64,000 bases of DNA from Streptococcus gallinaceus. Lineage in GTDB: Bacteria; Bacillota; Bacilli; Lactobacillales; Streptococcaceae. Numbering within the stretch: the stretch's first letter is position 1; every line of letters begins with the position of its first letter. Under the pieces are notes generated by a model. It was not told the DNA's origin and ran no database searches. It saw only the letters and a program-made list of their open reading frames with translations. Made by a program: the position numbers and the translations under genes. The stretch is from the NCBI RefSeq assembly GCF_024170225.1, contig NZ_JALJXU010000007.1, positions 1 to 64,000 on the forward strand, in the 5' to 3' direction. This document shows, piece by piece, positions 22,940 through 32,172 of the stretch.

Positions 22940-23416
22940 TTAATCTCGACTGAAACCTGTTGCTCCAGTACGCGCGATATTTTTAATGCCGTAAGGTTGG
23001 ATGACACGTAAGAGTGCCTCAATTTTATCACTATCACCTGTCATCTGGATCGTGATAGAGTGCGGTGCTACATCCACTACGCTCGCGCGGAAAGGTTGAA
23101 TGATAGCCAAAATCTCTGCTCGCTTATGAGCTGGGCTGGAAATCTTGGCCAAGAGCACTTCACGTTCTAAGTGTGGAATATCGGTAATGTCGCGAACGCG
23201 GACTACATCAATTTGGCGGTTGAGCTGTTTGATGATTTGTTCCACTTCATCCATGGTCTGCACATCCACGATGACCGTTACGCGGGAAATTCCCTCAACT
23301 TCTGTCGGACCGACTGAGATGGACTCGATATTAATCTGACGACGGGAAAGAACTCCGGTAAATCGATTGAGAACTCCTGATGAGTTTCTCAGCTTAGCTG
23401 TTAACATTCTACGCAT
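22940..23416 (-). CDS. ilvN: Acetolactate synthase small (regulatory) subunit IlvN/IlvH
   Basis: Regulatory subunit that stabilises IlvB and confers valine feedback control. The 158 residues have an N-terminal ACT domain (NSSGVLNRFTGVLSRRQINIESI) and a C-terminal ALS_ss_C domain. Its start overlaps the ilvB end by 8 bp, suggesting coupled translation and balanced stoichiometry. Confidence 0.95.
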   Translation of the reverse strand: MRRMLTAKLRNSSGVLNRFTGVLSRRQINIESISVGPTEVEGISRVTVIVDVQTMDEVEQIIKQLNRQIDVVRVRDITDIPHLEREVLLAKISSPAHKRAEILAIIQPFRASVVDVAPHSITIQMTGDSDKIEALLRVIQPYGIKNIARTGATGFSRD

Positions 23417-25115
23417 TGAACTTCACCCCCAACATCTCATGATTGGCCTTACCAACCGGTACCATCGGTAGGACATGCTCTGCATTTGAAATATGAAGTT
23501 CAATTAGCATTGGTTTGTTTTCCTTAATCACCTGCAAATCTTCAGCTAAAGTCGCTGGATTGCTAAATTGGTAATGGGCAATCTTGTAGGCTTCTGCCAG
23601 GAGTTGGAAATTAGGCTCATCATCAAAAGTTGACTGACTACGTCGCTCGTCATAGAAAGATTCTTGCCATTGACGTACCATGCCAAGAGAATGATTGTTA
23701 ATTAAGACGACCTTGATCGGAACACCATAACCATTGAGAATAGCTAATTCCTGATTGGTCATCTGGAAGCCACCGTCACCTACAAACAAGACTACTTCGC
23801 GCTCAGGATTAGCTAGTTTGGCACCAATTGCTGCCGGAATCCCAAATCCCATCGTTCCCATACCACCTGATGTGACTAATTGGCGAGCATGCTTGAATGG
23901 ATAAAACTGAGCCGACCACATCTGGTGCTGTCCAACGTCCGTTACCACAATGGCATCTCCATTGGTCAACTGGCCAATCATCTGGATGGCTTCTTGTGGC
24001 TTGATGAAGTTTTCATCTGCATCGTAGCCAAATGGTGCACGCGCTTTATTGTCCAAGACCTGTGCTGTCCAGTCCGCATAGTCTGTTGCTACTGTGTCTG
24101 CTTTTAAAAGAGCTTCCAGCGTTTTCTTGGCATCACCCACAACCGGAATGGCTGTCGCCACTACTTTCCCAATTTCAGCTGGGTCAATATCCACATGGGC
24201 AACGGTTGCTTGCTTGGCAAAGGTATCAATATTCCCTGTCAAGCGGTCATCAAATCGCGCGCCAATATTAATAATATAATCTGCATCTGTCAAAGCCATA
24301 TTAGAGGCATAGGAACCGTGCATCCCTCCCATACCAAGAGAAAGGCTGTGCTCAATCGGCATAGCTCCCAATCCGAGTAAGGTAGACACGACTGGAATTT
24401 GGTAGCACTCTGCAAAGGCAACCAGTTCCTGATTGGCATCTGCATAATTGACACCACCACCAGCTAGAATGACAGGTTTTTTCGCTTGAGAAAGCTGACT
24501 CAAAATCTTCTTGACCTGTAATCCATTGGGTTCGACCGTTGGTTGGTAGCTTGGAAGATGGAGAGTCGGATCGTTATAGGCATCCACCAAAGCTTCTTGG
24601 ACATCCTTAGGCAAGTCAATCACGACCGGGCCCGGACGCCCCGTAGTTGCGATATGAACAGCCTCAGTGACTACTCGTGGAATATCTGCTGTATCGCGAA
24701 TTTGGTAATTATACTTGGTTACCGGCATGGTTACACCGATAATATCTGCCTCCTGAAAGGCATCCTTACCGATACCACGACGAGCAACTTGTCCTGTAAA
24801 GACCAGCAAGGGAACGCTGTCCCCGAGTGCATCTGCAATGCCTGTGATAGCATTTGTAGCACCTGGACCACTTGTCACAAGAGCAACTCCCAACTTCCCA
24901 GTTGACTTGGCGTAACCTTCTGCTTCGTGAACAGAACCTTGTTCGTGACGAGAAAGAATATGTCGGATACCCTTAAATCTAAAAATCTCATCATATATCG
25001 GTAGAACAGCCCCACCGGGATAGCCAAAAATGGTATCGACACCCAACTTTTTCAAGGTATCTAGCACCAAATAAGAACCCGATCGTGCTTGCTCTAATTG
25101 TATCTTTTCCAACAA
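23409..25115 (-). CDS. ilvB: Acetolactate synthase large (catalytic) subunit IlvB
   Basis: ThDP-dependent synthase that condenses pyruvate with pyruvate or 2-oxobutanoate. The 568 residues carry the N-terminal catalytic glutamate region (HEQGSVHEAEGYA), the central FAD/ThDP domain and the ThDP-binding motif GDGGFQM...NN in the C-terminal domain. First gene of the operon; a CodY-like box lies about 110 bp upstream. Confidence 0.97.
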   Translation of the reverse strand: MLEKIQLEQARSGSYLVLDTLKKLGVDTIFGYPGGAVLPIYDEIFRFKGIRHILSRHEQGSVHEAEGYAKSTGKLGVALVTSGPGATNAITGIADALGDSVPLLVFTGQVARRGIGKDAFQEADIIGVTMPVTKYNYQIRDTADIPRVVTEAVHIATTGRPGPVVIDLPKDVQEALVDAYNDPTLHLPSYQPTVEPNGLQVKKILSQLSQAKKPVILAGGGVNYADANQELVAFAECYQIPVVSTLLGLGAMPIEHSLSLGMGGMHGSYASNMALTDADYIINIGARFDDRLTGNIDTFAKQATVAHVDIDPAEIGKVVATAIPVVGDAKKTLEALLKADTVATDYADWTAQVLDNKARAPFGYDADENFIKPQEAIQMIGQLTNGDAIVVTDVGQHQMWSAQFYPFKHARQLVTSGGMGTMGFGIPAAIGAKLANPEREVVLFVGDGGFQMTNQELAILNGYGVPIKVVLINNHSLGMVRQWQESFYDERRSQSTFDDEPNFQLLAEAYKIAHYQFSNPATLAEDLQVIKENKPMLIELHISNAEHVLPMVPVGKANHEMLGVKFNA

Positions 25116-25224
25116 GAACCCTCCCTTCAGCTACAGTTCTCCAGCACATATTATATATAAGAAAAATGTACATGGCTTTTTTATGTAATTCTTATCATAT
25201 CACAATAAAAAAAATTGTCAATAA

Positions 25225-25239
25225 AACTTTCAGAAAATT
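25225..25239. promoter_or_regulatory. CodY-like box upstream of ilvB
   Basis: AACTTTCAGAAAATT differs at one position from the CodY consensus AATTTTCWGAAAATT. It lies in the 260-bp gap between the divergent ilvB and glycosyltransferase genes. CodY represses ilv genes when branched-chain amino acids are plentiful, so the site fits the context. Confidence 0.7.
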
Positions 25240-25375
25240 CAGTTTTGTTTTAACCAAATACTTCTTTTCTTGTCTTAAAGCTTTCTTAAGCCATTTTTTC
25301 AAGCTATATTTTTTAGGTTGGTTTCAGAATTCTTCCGTAAAGTAGACTTATTTCTAATTTAGAAGAGGTGAGCAC

Positions 25376-26428
25376 ATGTATTATCTTATTATTCCAGCTT
25401 TTGAGCCTGATGAAAAATTATTGCATCTATTAGAGGAAGTTTCCGTTCGTCTAGACTGCCATACAGTGATTATTGACGATGGTAGCTCAAAGGACAAAGA
25501 AGGCATTTTTCAAAAAGCACATCAATACGCAACCGTCTTAACTCATGCTAAAAACATGGGGAAGGGCCAAGCACTTAGAACCGGATTCCGCTACGTCCAA
25601 GCACTTAGAATTTCAACAGTTGTGGTGACTGCAGACGCTGATGGTCAGCATTCTGTAACCGACATTGACCGCGTAGCGCGTGCTGCCATGCATCTACCCA
25701 AGCACTTGATTTTGGGCTCTCGCCAGTTTACTAAGGACATTCCCTTGCGCAGTCTCTTTGGCAATAAACTGACCCAATTGCTATTCAAGTTTCAAACTGG
25801 CGTAACCGTCAGTGATACTCAAACAGGCTTACGTGGCTTTCACAATTTTCTTCTTCCTTTTATGCTTGGGATTGAAGGAAATCGCTATGAGTACGAAATG
25901 AATATGCTGACGCAAGTTAGCCGTGAATACCAGATTACAGAAATTCCTATCCAAACCATCTACATCGATGATAATGCTAGTTCACATTTTCGCCCTATCA
26001 AAGACGGACTGACTATTTACAAAAATCTACTGAAATTTTCTCTAGCTTCTCTGGGTGGATTCATCACAGACTATCTCGTTTACATTTTAGCACTGACGCT
26101 GCTGGCAACTTTTCCGACAGGCAGTCGTATCCTCTGGTCAAACACCATCGCTCGACTGTGTAGCGCCAGTCTCAATTACTCGCTCAATAAAAAAATGGTT
26201 TTCCAGCATAAAGGCAATGGAACTCAGACTGGATTCGGTTATCTTTTGCTCGCCTTAACCCTGTTCATTGCAGATACTTTCTTGATTTATCTTTTCCACC
26301 AAACTCTGGGAATCAATGTCTATGCAGTGAAAATCTTCGTCGGTATTACCCTATTTTTTGCATCTTGGTTTGTCCAAAAAAATATTATCTTTCGCGAAAG
26401 GAAACAATTACGCCATGAAATTTTTTAA
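25376..26428 (+). CDS. Glycosyltransferase family 2 fused to a GtrA-like membrane domain
   Basis: Two-part membrane protein of 350 residues. Residues about 1-215 are a GT-A glycosyltransferase with the DDGS motif (VIIDDGSSKD) and the acceptor DxD-like motif TADADGQH, resembling polyprenyl-phosphate sugar transferases. Residues about 220-345 form a four-helix GtrA-like domain (FGYLLLALTLFIADTFLIYL). It probably loads a sugar on a lipid carrier or moves it across the membrane. It overlaps the next gene by 14 bp. Confidence 0.85.
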   Translation: MYYLIIPAFEPDEKLLHLLEEVSVRLDCHTVIIDDGSSKDKEGIFQKAHQYATVLTHAKNMGKGQALRTGFRYVQALRISTVVVTADADGQHSVTDIDRVARAAMHLPKHLILGSRQFTKDIPLRSLFGNKLTQLLFKFQTGVTVSDTQTGLRGFHNFLLPFMLGIEGNRYEYEMNMLTQVSREYQITEIPIQTIYIDDNASSHFRPIKDGLTIYKNLLKFSLASLGGFITDYLVYILALTLLATFPTGSRILWSNTIARLCSASLNYSLNKKMVFQHKGNGTQTGFGYLLLALTLFIADTFLIYLFHQTLGINVYAVKIFVGITLFFASWFVQKNIIFRERKQLRHEIF

Positions 26429-27323
26429 GAAACAATTTGTCTATGCCCTTCTATTTGGCAGTTTGCTAACCGGAGGATTTGCCTATTCCTTACTGAAAAC
26501 CTTTGTCGTTGCGGATGCCATTTCTACCGTAAAAACAACAACTAGTTCCAACTCAACAACCGCTTCAACAGCCAACACCAACGCCACAAAAACGGATACC
26601 AGCTATTCGGACGACAATATTTCCATCAAGCTCACAACGACCACAAGCAACGATACGACCGTCTACGTCGCAGATATCACTGTCAGTTCTCCCGAATACC
26701 TCAAAACTGCCTTGGCCCAAAATACCTACGGCACCAACGTAACAACCACAACATCCGAAACTGCAGCTACCAACAATGCCATCTTAGCTGTCAACGGCGA
26801 TTACTACGGAGCTAACTCTACAGGCTATGTCATCAAAAACGGCGTTATTTATCGCAATACCGTTCGTGATAATGCTGAAAACGGCGACCTAGCAATCTAT
26901 GCCGACGGAACATTTGGTATCGTTTATGAAAATAAAACTACAGCCCAAGAATTACTGGATTCTGGCGTAGTAAACCTGCTCGCCTTTGGTCCAACCTTGG
27001 TCAAAGACGGCGAAATTGCGGTAGACACCAACTCCGAAGTCGGTCAAGCCATGACATCGAATCCTCGAACAGCCATCGGTATCATCGATGAAAATCACTA
27101 CATCATCGTCGTATCAGACGGCCGTACCTCAGAAAGTGCCGGGCTCACTCTATATGAACTTGCCCAAGTCATGAAATCTTACGGCGCTAAAACAGCCTAT
27201 AACCTAGATGGCGGAGGCTCGTCCACCCTCTACTTCAACGGCCAAGTCATCAACAAACCAACCACAAACGGAAACACCATCAAAGAAAGGGCGGTGAGTG
27301 ACATTGTCTACATCGGTTACTAA
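26415..27323 (+). CDS. Phosphodiester glycosidase (NAGPA-domain) family exported protein
   Basis: Exported protein of about 302 residues. An N-terminal hydrophobic segment (about 5-28) is followed by a Thr/Ser-rich linker (residues 30-60) and an NAGPA-type domain whose signature is visible (NGDYYG; NLDGGGSSTLYF near the end). Family members hydrolyse or act on sugar phosphodiesters. The ATG at 26415, with AAAGGAAA upstream, lies inside the 3' end of the glycosyltransferase gene, so the two are coupled. Probably in cell-surface polysaccharide metabolism; substrate unknown. Confidence 0.82.
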   Translation: MKFFKKQFVYALLFGSLLTGGFAYSLLKTFVVADAISTVKTTTSSNSTTASTANTNATKTDTSYSDDNISIKLTTTTSNDTTVYVADITVSSPEYLKTALAQNTYGTNVTTTTSETAATNNAILAVNGDYYGANSTGYVIKNGVIYRNTVRDNAENGDLAIYADGTFGIVYENKTTAQELLDSGVVNLLAFGPTLVKDGEIAVDTNSEVGQAMTSNPRTAIGIIDENHYIIVVSDGRTSESAGLTLYELAQVMKSYGAKTAYNLDGGGSSTLYFNGQVINKPTTNGNTIKERAVSDIVYIGY

Positions 27324-27714
27324 CTCAACTATAAAACTATCCCGTCTAGCAAAAACCTTCTTAAGCTATCTGGGCCTGACAGTCTTTTTCTTCATCTTTA
27401 GCCGAGTTTACGAAGGCTTCAGCTACGGCGAAGTTTCAAACTTTATGCATTATCTCTTCCTCGTACCAGCAATCGGAGGCGGACTAATCGTCCTCCTTCA
27501 ACTGCTCTTTCCACATCTCTCCCGCCTCGGTTACAACCTCTGGAACTCAGCAGTTGCTACTATTAGCGCTGGATTTCTCCTACGCGGCATCGTCAATCTG
27601 TCTGGACGTTCCACTAGCTTAGACCAATTTTACTGGTATATCGGCGGAGGTTTCCTGCTCCTCTTTCTATTCAGTTTATTGATTCCTAACAATTTTCATG
27701 TTGATTCATCGTAA
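27298..27714 (+). CDS. Hypothetical multi-pass membrane protein
   Basis: A 138-residue protein with four predicted membrane helices (about 20-40, 50-70, 80-100, 110-130). The GTG start overlaps the preceding gene by 26 bp. I do not recognise the family. Co-expression with the glycosyltransferase/GtrA protein and the NAGPA-domain protein suggests a membrane partner in the same surface-glycan pathway. Confidence 0.7.
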   Translation: MTLSTSVTNSTIKLSRLAKTFLSYLGLTVFFFIFSRVYEGFSYGEVSNFMHYLFLVPAIGGGLIVLLQLLFPHLSRLGYNLWNSAVATISAGFLLRGIVNLSGRSTSLDQFYWYIGGGFLLLFLFSLLIPNNFHVDSS

Positions 27715-27745
27715 AAGAACAAGTCACAGCTGGCTTGTCTTTTAT
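27713..27745 (+). terminator. Terminator after the glycosyltransferase cluster
   Basis: Imperfect inverted repeat AAAGAACAAG...CTTGTCTTTT centred on CAGCTG, ending in TTTTATTTG. Confidence 0.65.
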
Positions 27746-27753
27746 TTGTCTAA

Positions 27754-27816
27754 ATTTTCAGAAATTACAAATTATTTAATCATTTCATCTGCACAACAGA
27801 ATTTTTATGCTATAAT
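27754..27816 (+). promoter_or_regulatory. ilvD promoter with a CodY-like box
   Basis: AATTTTCAGAAATTA (27754-27768) matches the CodY consensus with two mismatches. An extended -10 (TGC-TATAAT, -10 at 27811-27816) follows about 43 bp downstream, 44 bp before the ilvD start. Confidence 0.65.
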
Positions 27817-27859
27817 ATACAGTAAGAATTTCCAATAATAGGACAGAAGGGGAATCACT

Positions 27860-29572
27860 ATGACGGATAAAGAAACTTTAAAATCACTACGCCACCGTTC
27901 CAGCATTTACGACAGCATGGTCAAATCACCAAACCGTGCTATGCTTCGTGCAACGGGTATGACAGATGAAAGCTTTGAAAAGCCAATTGTCGGAGTTATC
28001 TCAACTTGGGCAGAAAATACACCTTGTAACATTCACCTTCACGACTTTGGAAAACTAACCAAAGAAGGTGTCAAATCAGCCGGCGCTTGGCCAGTTCAGT
28101 ACGGCACTATTACTGTAGCAGATGGGATTGCCATGGGGACTCCAGGCATGCGCTTCTCACTCACATCACGCGACATCATCGCGGACTCTATTGAAGCAGC
28201 CATGGGTGGTCACAACGTTGATGCCTTCGTTGCAATCGGTGGCTGTGATAAAAATATGCCTGGTTCCATGATTGCCATCGCCAACATGGACATTCCTGCT
28301 ATCTTCGCCTATGGTGGAACGATTGCCCCAGGAAATCTTAACGGCAAAAACATTGACCTTGTTTCTGTCTTTGAAGGAATCGGCAAATGGAATAATGGAG
28401 ATTTGACCGAAGAAGAAGTTCGCCAAATCGAGTGTAATGCCTGTCCTGGTCCTGGTGGCTGTGGCGGTATGTACACTGCAAACACCATGGCAACTGCTAT
28501 CGAAGTACTGGGGATGAGCCTTCCAGGTTCCTCTTCTCACCCAGCTGAATCAGCTGAAAAGAAAGCCGATATCGAAGAAGCTGGCCGTGCCGTTGTAAAA
28601 ATGTTAGAATTAGGATTAAAACCGTCTGACATCCTGACCCGCGAAGCATTTGAAGACGCCATCACTGTGACCATGGCGCTCGGTGGTTCAACCAACGCCA
28701 CTCTCCACCTCCTCGCTATTGCCCACGCTGCCAATGTAAACCTGACTCTTGAGGATTTTAACGACTTCCAAGAACGCGTGCCTCACTTGGCTGACTTGAA
28801 ACCATCTGGCCAATACGTCTTCCAAGACCTTTACGAAGTCGGTGGCGTTCCTGCCGTCATGAAATACTTGCTGAAAAATGGCTTCTTGCACGGAGACCGT
28901 ATCACATGTACAGGTAAAACAGTTGCAGAAAACTTAGAAGACTTTGCAGACTTGACACCGGGACAAAAAGTCATCATGCCACTTGAAAATCCAAAACGTG
29001 CAGATGGACCGCTCATCATCCTCAAAGGAAATTTGGCGCCAGAAGGAGCCGTTGCCAAGGTATCCGGTGTGAAAGTCCGCAATATTACTGGGCCAGCTAA
29101 AGTCTTCGACTCAGAAGAAGACGCTATCGAAGCCGTCCTCTCAGATGAGATTGTTGACGGAGATGTGGTCGTTGTTCGCTTTGTCGGACCAAAAGGTGGA
29201 CCTGGTATGCCAGAAATGCTTTCTCTATCATCTATGATTGTCGGTAAAAGTCAAGGTGACAAGGTTGCCCTTCTTACAGACGGACGCTTCTCAGGTGGTA
29301 CTTACGGTTTGGTTGTAGGACACATTGCCCCTGAAGCACAGGATGGCGGACCGATTGCCTACCTCCACACAGGCGATCTGGTAACCGTTGACCAAGATAC
29401 CAAAGAAATCACTATGCATGTATCTGACGAGGAAATCGCTCGTCGTAAAGAAACCACTACTCTACCCCCACTCTACAGCCGTGGAGTACTCGGAAAATAC
29501 GCCCACACCGTATCTTCTGCCTCAAAAGGAGCCGTTACAGACTTCTGGAATATGGACCGTAGCGGAAAATAA
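27860..29572 (+). CDS. ilvD: Dihydroxy-acid dehydratase IlvD
   Basis: Fe-S enzyme for the third step of valine and isoleucine synthesis. The 570 residues include the cluster cysteines ([21 protein letters not shown]) and the C-terminal IlvD signature ([16 protein letters not shown]). It is separated from ilvBNC by the glycosyltransferase trio and read in the opposite direction. Its dependence on Fe-S clusters ties it functionally to the suf operon of this window. Confidence 0.97.
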   Translation: MTDKETLKSLRHRSSIYDSMVKSPNRAMLRATGMTDESFEKPIVGVISTWAENTPCNIHLHDFGKLTKEGVKSAGAWPVQYGTITVADGIAMGTPGMRFSLTSRDIIADSIEAAMGGHNVDAFVAIGGCDKNMPGSMIAIANMDIPAIFAYGGTIAPGNLNGKNIDLVSVFEGIGKWNNGDLTEEEVRQIECNACPGPGGCGGMYTANTMATAIEVLGMSLPGSSSHPAESAEKKADIEEAGRAVVKMLELGLKPSDILTREAFEDAITVTMALGGSTNATLHLLAIAHAANVNLTLEDFNDFQERVPHLADLKPSGQYVFQDLYEVGGVPAVMKYLLKNGFLHGDRITCTGKTVAENLEDFADLTPGQKVIMPLENPKRADGPLIILKGNLAPEGAVAKVSGVKVRNITGPAKVFDSEEDAIEAVLSDEIVDGDVVVVRFVGPKGGPGMPEMLSLSSMIVGKSQGDKVALLTDGRFSGGTYGLVVGHIAPEAQDGGPIAYLHTGDLVTVDQDTKEITMHVSDEEIARRKETTTLPPLYSRGVLGKYAHTVSSASKGAVTDFWNMDRSGK

Positions 29573-29614
29573 GATAAAAAAAGAGATTGCAGAAGCAATC
29601 TCTTTTTTTATCTT
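29572..29614. terminator. Bidirectional terminator between ilvD and the DUF59 gene
   Basis: AAAAAAAGAGATTGC / GCAATCTCTTTTTTT with an AGAA loop: a long perfect palindromic stem with A- and T-runs on both sides, serving both convergent genes. Confidence 0.93.
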
Positions 29615-29949
29615 GGACTAACTCCCAAAGTAATTCTTCCTAAACGGCTGATACGTGTCATTTTCCAAACTGGTGACCAAACCACTTCAATATTAGCCGA
29701 ACGAATCCCGTCAATCTTTGTCAATTTCTCTACTAACTCAACCGGCATGGTTTCAGAACAAGAACAACCTGTATCCGTGAAGGTCATGACCAATCTGCAG
29801 TGTTCCATTTTGTCTACTGTGATCTCATAGACCAAGCCCAAGTTATAAATATCCAACTCGATTTCCGGATCAAATACTGTTTCCAACACTTCGATTAGTT
29901 CTTTTGATAAGGCTCGCGCACGGTCATTTAACTGAATATCTTCTCTCAT
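29608..29949 (-). CDS. DUF59/MIP18-family metal-sulfur cluster assembly factor (SufT/PaaD-like)
   Basis: A 113-residue single-domain protein of the Fe-S_assembly_P (MIP18) family. The family pattern is clear: VFDPEIELDIYNLGLVYEI near residues 25-43, then the reactive cysteine motif FTDTGCSCSE. Family members assist maturation of Fe-S proteins; it stands alone, but an Fe-S dehydratase gene (ilvD) is its neighbour. Confidence 0.9.
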   Translation of the reverse strand: MREDIQLNDRARALSKELIEVLETVFDPEIELDIYNLGLVYEITVDKMEHCRLVMTFTDTGCSCSETMPVELVEKLTKIDGIRSANIEVVWSPVWKMTRISRLGRITLGVSPR

Positions 29950-30040
29950 TTCATCACTCCTTGAAAATTTGTGTCACTATTTTCTCATATTTGATAGACT
30001 TTTTCAAGGAAAATCCAAAATTTTCTAACAATTTAACCAT

Positions 30041-30074
30041 AAAAAATAGAAGCGATTCTCCCGCTTCTATTTTG
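30041..30074 (-). terminator. Terminator overlapping the 41-residue gene
   Basis: AAAATAGAAGCG(G) / CCGCTTCTATTTT stem, T-rich on the minus-strand 3' side. The TAG stop of the short gene lies within the stem. Confidence 0.85.
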
Positions 30075-30192
30075 CTGCCTTTCCTTTTTGACGCTTATGC
30101 GCATGAATAACAGCCAAGGCACGTTTCCGTGTTTTGATGTTTGGACTTTTTAACTTACGATATGCACTTGATAAATCTAATCTTTCTGCCAT
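30067..30192 (-). CDS. 41-residue basic protein (putative metal homeostasis protein family)
   Basis: Very short gene with a GGAGG-type ribosome site (GGAGGTCAATC before the ATG) and a terminator embedded at its stop. The product is highly basic: MAERLDLSSAYRKLKSPNIK followed by TRKRALAVIHAHKRQK. The LSSAYRxLKSPNIKTRKRA pattern is, as far as I recall, annotated in Lactobacillales as a 'putative metal homeostasis protein'; I cannot confirm that here. Below the usual gene-finder length cut-off. Confidence 0.75.
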   Translation of the reverse strand: MAERLDLSSAYRKLKSPNIKTRKRALAVIHAHKRQKGKAAK

Positions 30193-30287
30193 GATTGACC
30201 TCCAAAATATTAACTAAGTAACAGTTTACCTCAAAGTGATTAACCAGTCAAGTATTTTGTGAAAAATCATCCATTTTTTAATAAGAT

Positions 30288-30312
30288 ACAAAAAAAGAGC
30301 CATAGCTCTTTT
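30288..30312 (-). terminator. Terminator of the amino acid permease gene
   Basis: AAGAGC / GCTCTT stem with a TATG loop followed by a T-run on the minus strand, just after the permease stop. Confidence 0.85.
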
Positions 30313-30315
30313 AGA

Positions 30316-31656
30316 TTAAGATTGATTTTTTAAGTAAACAGCATATGCAACCAAGCAAAATACCAAACAGAACAACATGAAGCAAAGCACAGCGACGAAA
30401 TTGGTCATAAGGCTACCAACTAGCAAAATCAGACTGCCAACAATCGCCAGGACAGGCGAGAAAAGTCCCGTCAATTTCCGCTTCACTTCTCCTTTACGGT
30501 AGAGACCAAGAACGGTTGAGTACAAGAAGATGAAACTAGTATTATTAAAGACAATGGTAATTTCGCTGATATCACTTCCCGGCAACAAATTGTATCTCAT
30601 CACCAGATAATGCACCCCCAGCCAAAGCATGGTGACAAGGCCGACAGAAAGACTGGCCGCTACTGAAACTTGGTATTTCGGATGGATACGTGCAAAGCCT
30701 TCTGAACGAATCCAACCACGACTAGCAAAAGCTTGTGGTAAGCGCATTGTCCCCAGCATCATCCCGTTGGAAACTCCCAAGACAGAGATGATGACAATAA
30801 CCATCAATGCACGGCCAATGGCTGAGCCAAACAAATAACTGACAGCATAGCCCACAGCTGCATTTCCCGTAGACATGATAAATTCTGGACCTAAAATCCG
30901 ATTTAATCCGTAGAAAAATAAGAGATAGAGCACCAGGATAATCAACGGCCCTGCAATTAGAGCACGTGGTAAATTTTTCTTTGGAGATTTCACTTCAGGA
31001 GCGATACTCGCGACTACTGTCCAGCCATCGTAAGCAAAATAAAGTGGCACCAATCCTGACAACCAGCCCCAACCAACATTCCGAGGTGCTACCAAATCAA
31101 CATCGCCCGGCAAACTTGGCCCCTTCCCAGCCCAAAACAAGCCAATCAAGGCGATTAATACCAAGGGAATAATTTTCACCATCGTAGACAAGGATTGGAA
31201 ATACCCCGCTACTACCCTACCAAAAATATTAATCACAGTCAGTACAAAGAGGTAGAACAAGGCCAATAAAATTTGCGCTTCTAGACTCGCTCCCTGCCCC
31301 AAGGTATAATTAGCTCCCACCCAAGTAACCACCGCTATCACTGTCGGTAGATACACATAGGCTGTAAACATGCCAAGGGAGGCTGCCAGCCCCGGGTGAA
31401 TGTAGCGTTCATAGTACGAAAAAATTCCTCCACTAGCTGCTGAGCGCAAGGCCAACTCTGATATAGACAGACTGCCAAATACAATCGACACCGCACCAAG
31501 CGCAATGACTAGCATTCCTAACCAAACATTTCCTCCAGCAAAGTTTAGAATATCATCTACTTTAAAATAAATCCCTGAACCAATCACGATTCCCACAATC
31601 ATCGCAATCGCCGTAACTAAGCCATATGTCGGCTTGGCTTGCATATTCGTTTCCAT
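30316..31656 (-). CDS. APC-family amino acid permease
   Basis: Integral membrane transporter of about 446 residues with about 12 hydrophobic helices. The APC start motif GIVIGSGIYFKVDDIL lies in helix 1 and the conserved LVPLYFAYDGWTVVASIAPEV region near helix 6, resembling LAT/SteT-type amino acid exchangers. I place the start at 31656 (METNMQAKP), where AAGGAG sits nine bases upstream; the longer frame from 31695 has no such site. Substrate not determinable from sequence alone. Confidence 0.88.
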   Translation of the reverse strand: METNMQAKPTYGLVTAIAMIVGIVIGSGIYFKVDDILNFAGGNVWLGMLVIALGAVSIVFGSLSISELALRSAASGGIFSYYERYIHPGLAASLGMFTAYVYLPTVIAVVTWVGANYTLGQGASLEAQILLALFYLFVLTVINIFGRVVAGYFQSLSTMVKIIPLVLIALIGLFWAGKGPSLPGDVDLVAPRNVGWGWLSGLVPLYFAYDGWTVVASIAPEVKSPKKNLPRALIAGPLIILVLYLLFFYGLNRILGPEFIMSTGNAAVGYAVSYLFGSAIGRALMVIVIISVLGVSNGMMLGTMRLPQAFASRGWIRSEGFARIHPKYQVSVAASLSVGLVTMLWLGVHYLVMRYNLLPGSDISEITIVFNNTSFIFLYSTVLGLYRKGEVKRKLTGLFSPVLAIVGSLILLVGSLMTNFVAVLCFMLFCLVFCLVAYAVYLKNQS

Positions 31657-31794
31657 ATGTTCTCCTTGATTATTAGACATTTCATTATAGCCCAAAATCT
31701 TCTAACTGACAATTCTCTGTATAGGTATTTTGAAAAAATGTAGCACTACAAATAAAAACCCCCTCCCATAAATAGAAGAATGTTCATTTTACTG

Positions 31795-32163
31795 CTAAAC
31801 TCCTTTTACCGCAAAGTAGTGTCCGCTTGGGTTAGCAAAGTTAAAGTTAGGGAATGGTTCTTGATTGACTGGGCTAGCAGTATCCGTTACAGCCGCCACC
31901 TTGACTCTCAAAGCCTCAATATCATCCGTTTCAAACAAAACGCTCGGCTTCATATCAATGACTTCTGGCGATACTTGACGAATGAGTTCATTGGCATATA
32001 CCGTAAATGTCAGCGTACTATCCCGATGAGGTTTCATGTCAAATGTCTCATAACCCATCATTTCAGACTCATTGAAAATGACAAAACCAATACTAGACCA
32101 AAATTCCTTTTCAGCAGCCACTCGATCTACATACAACATGATGCCTGTTTCTTTTGTAAACAT
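31795..32163 (-). CDS. VOC-superfamily (glyoxalase/bleomycin resistance-like) protein
   Basis: A 122-residue single VOC domain (beta-alpha-beta-beta-beta repeats; C-terminal NFANPSGHYFAVKG resembles the metal-binding end of glyoxalase-like proteins). Function unknown. It follows another VOC gene by 9 bp, so they form a two-gene operon. Confidence 0.8.
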   Translation of the reverse strand: MFTKETGIMLYVDRVAAEKEFWSSIGFVIFNESEMMGYETFDMKPHRDSTLTFTVYANELIRQVSPEVIDMKPSVLFETDDIEALRVKVAAVTDTASPVNQEPFPNFNFANPSGHYFAVKGV

Positions 32164-32172
32164 GCTTGCTCC

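Noticed and set aside
28166..28540. Long antisense frames over ilvD, and similar ones over sufD and the ilvA and ilvB genes
   Set aside because: They are shadows caused by codon bias of strongly conserved genes; no ribosome sites or recognisable domains.
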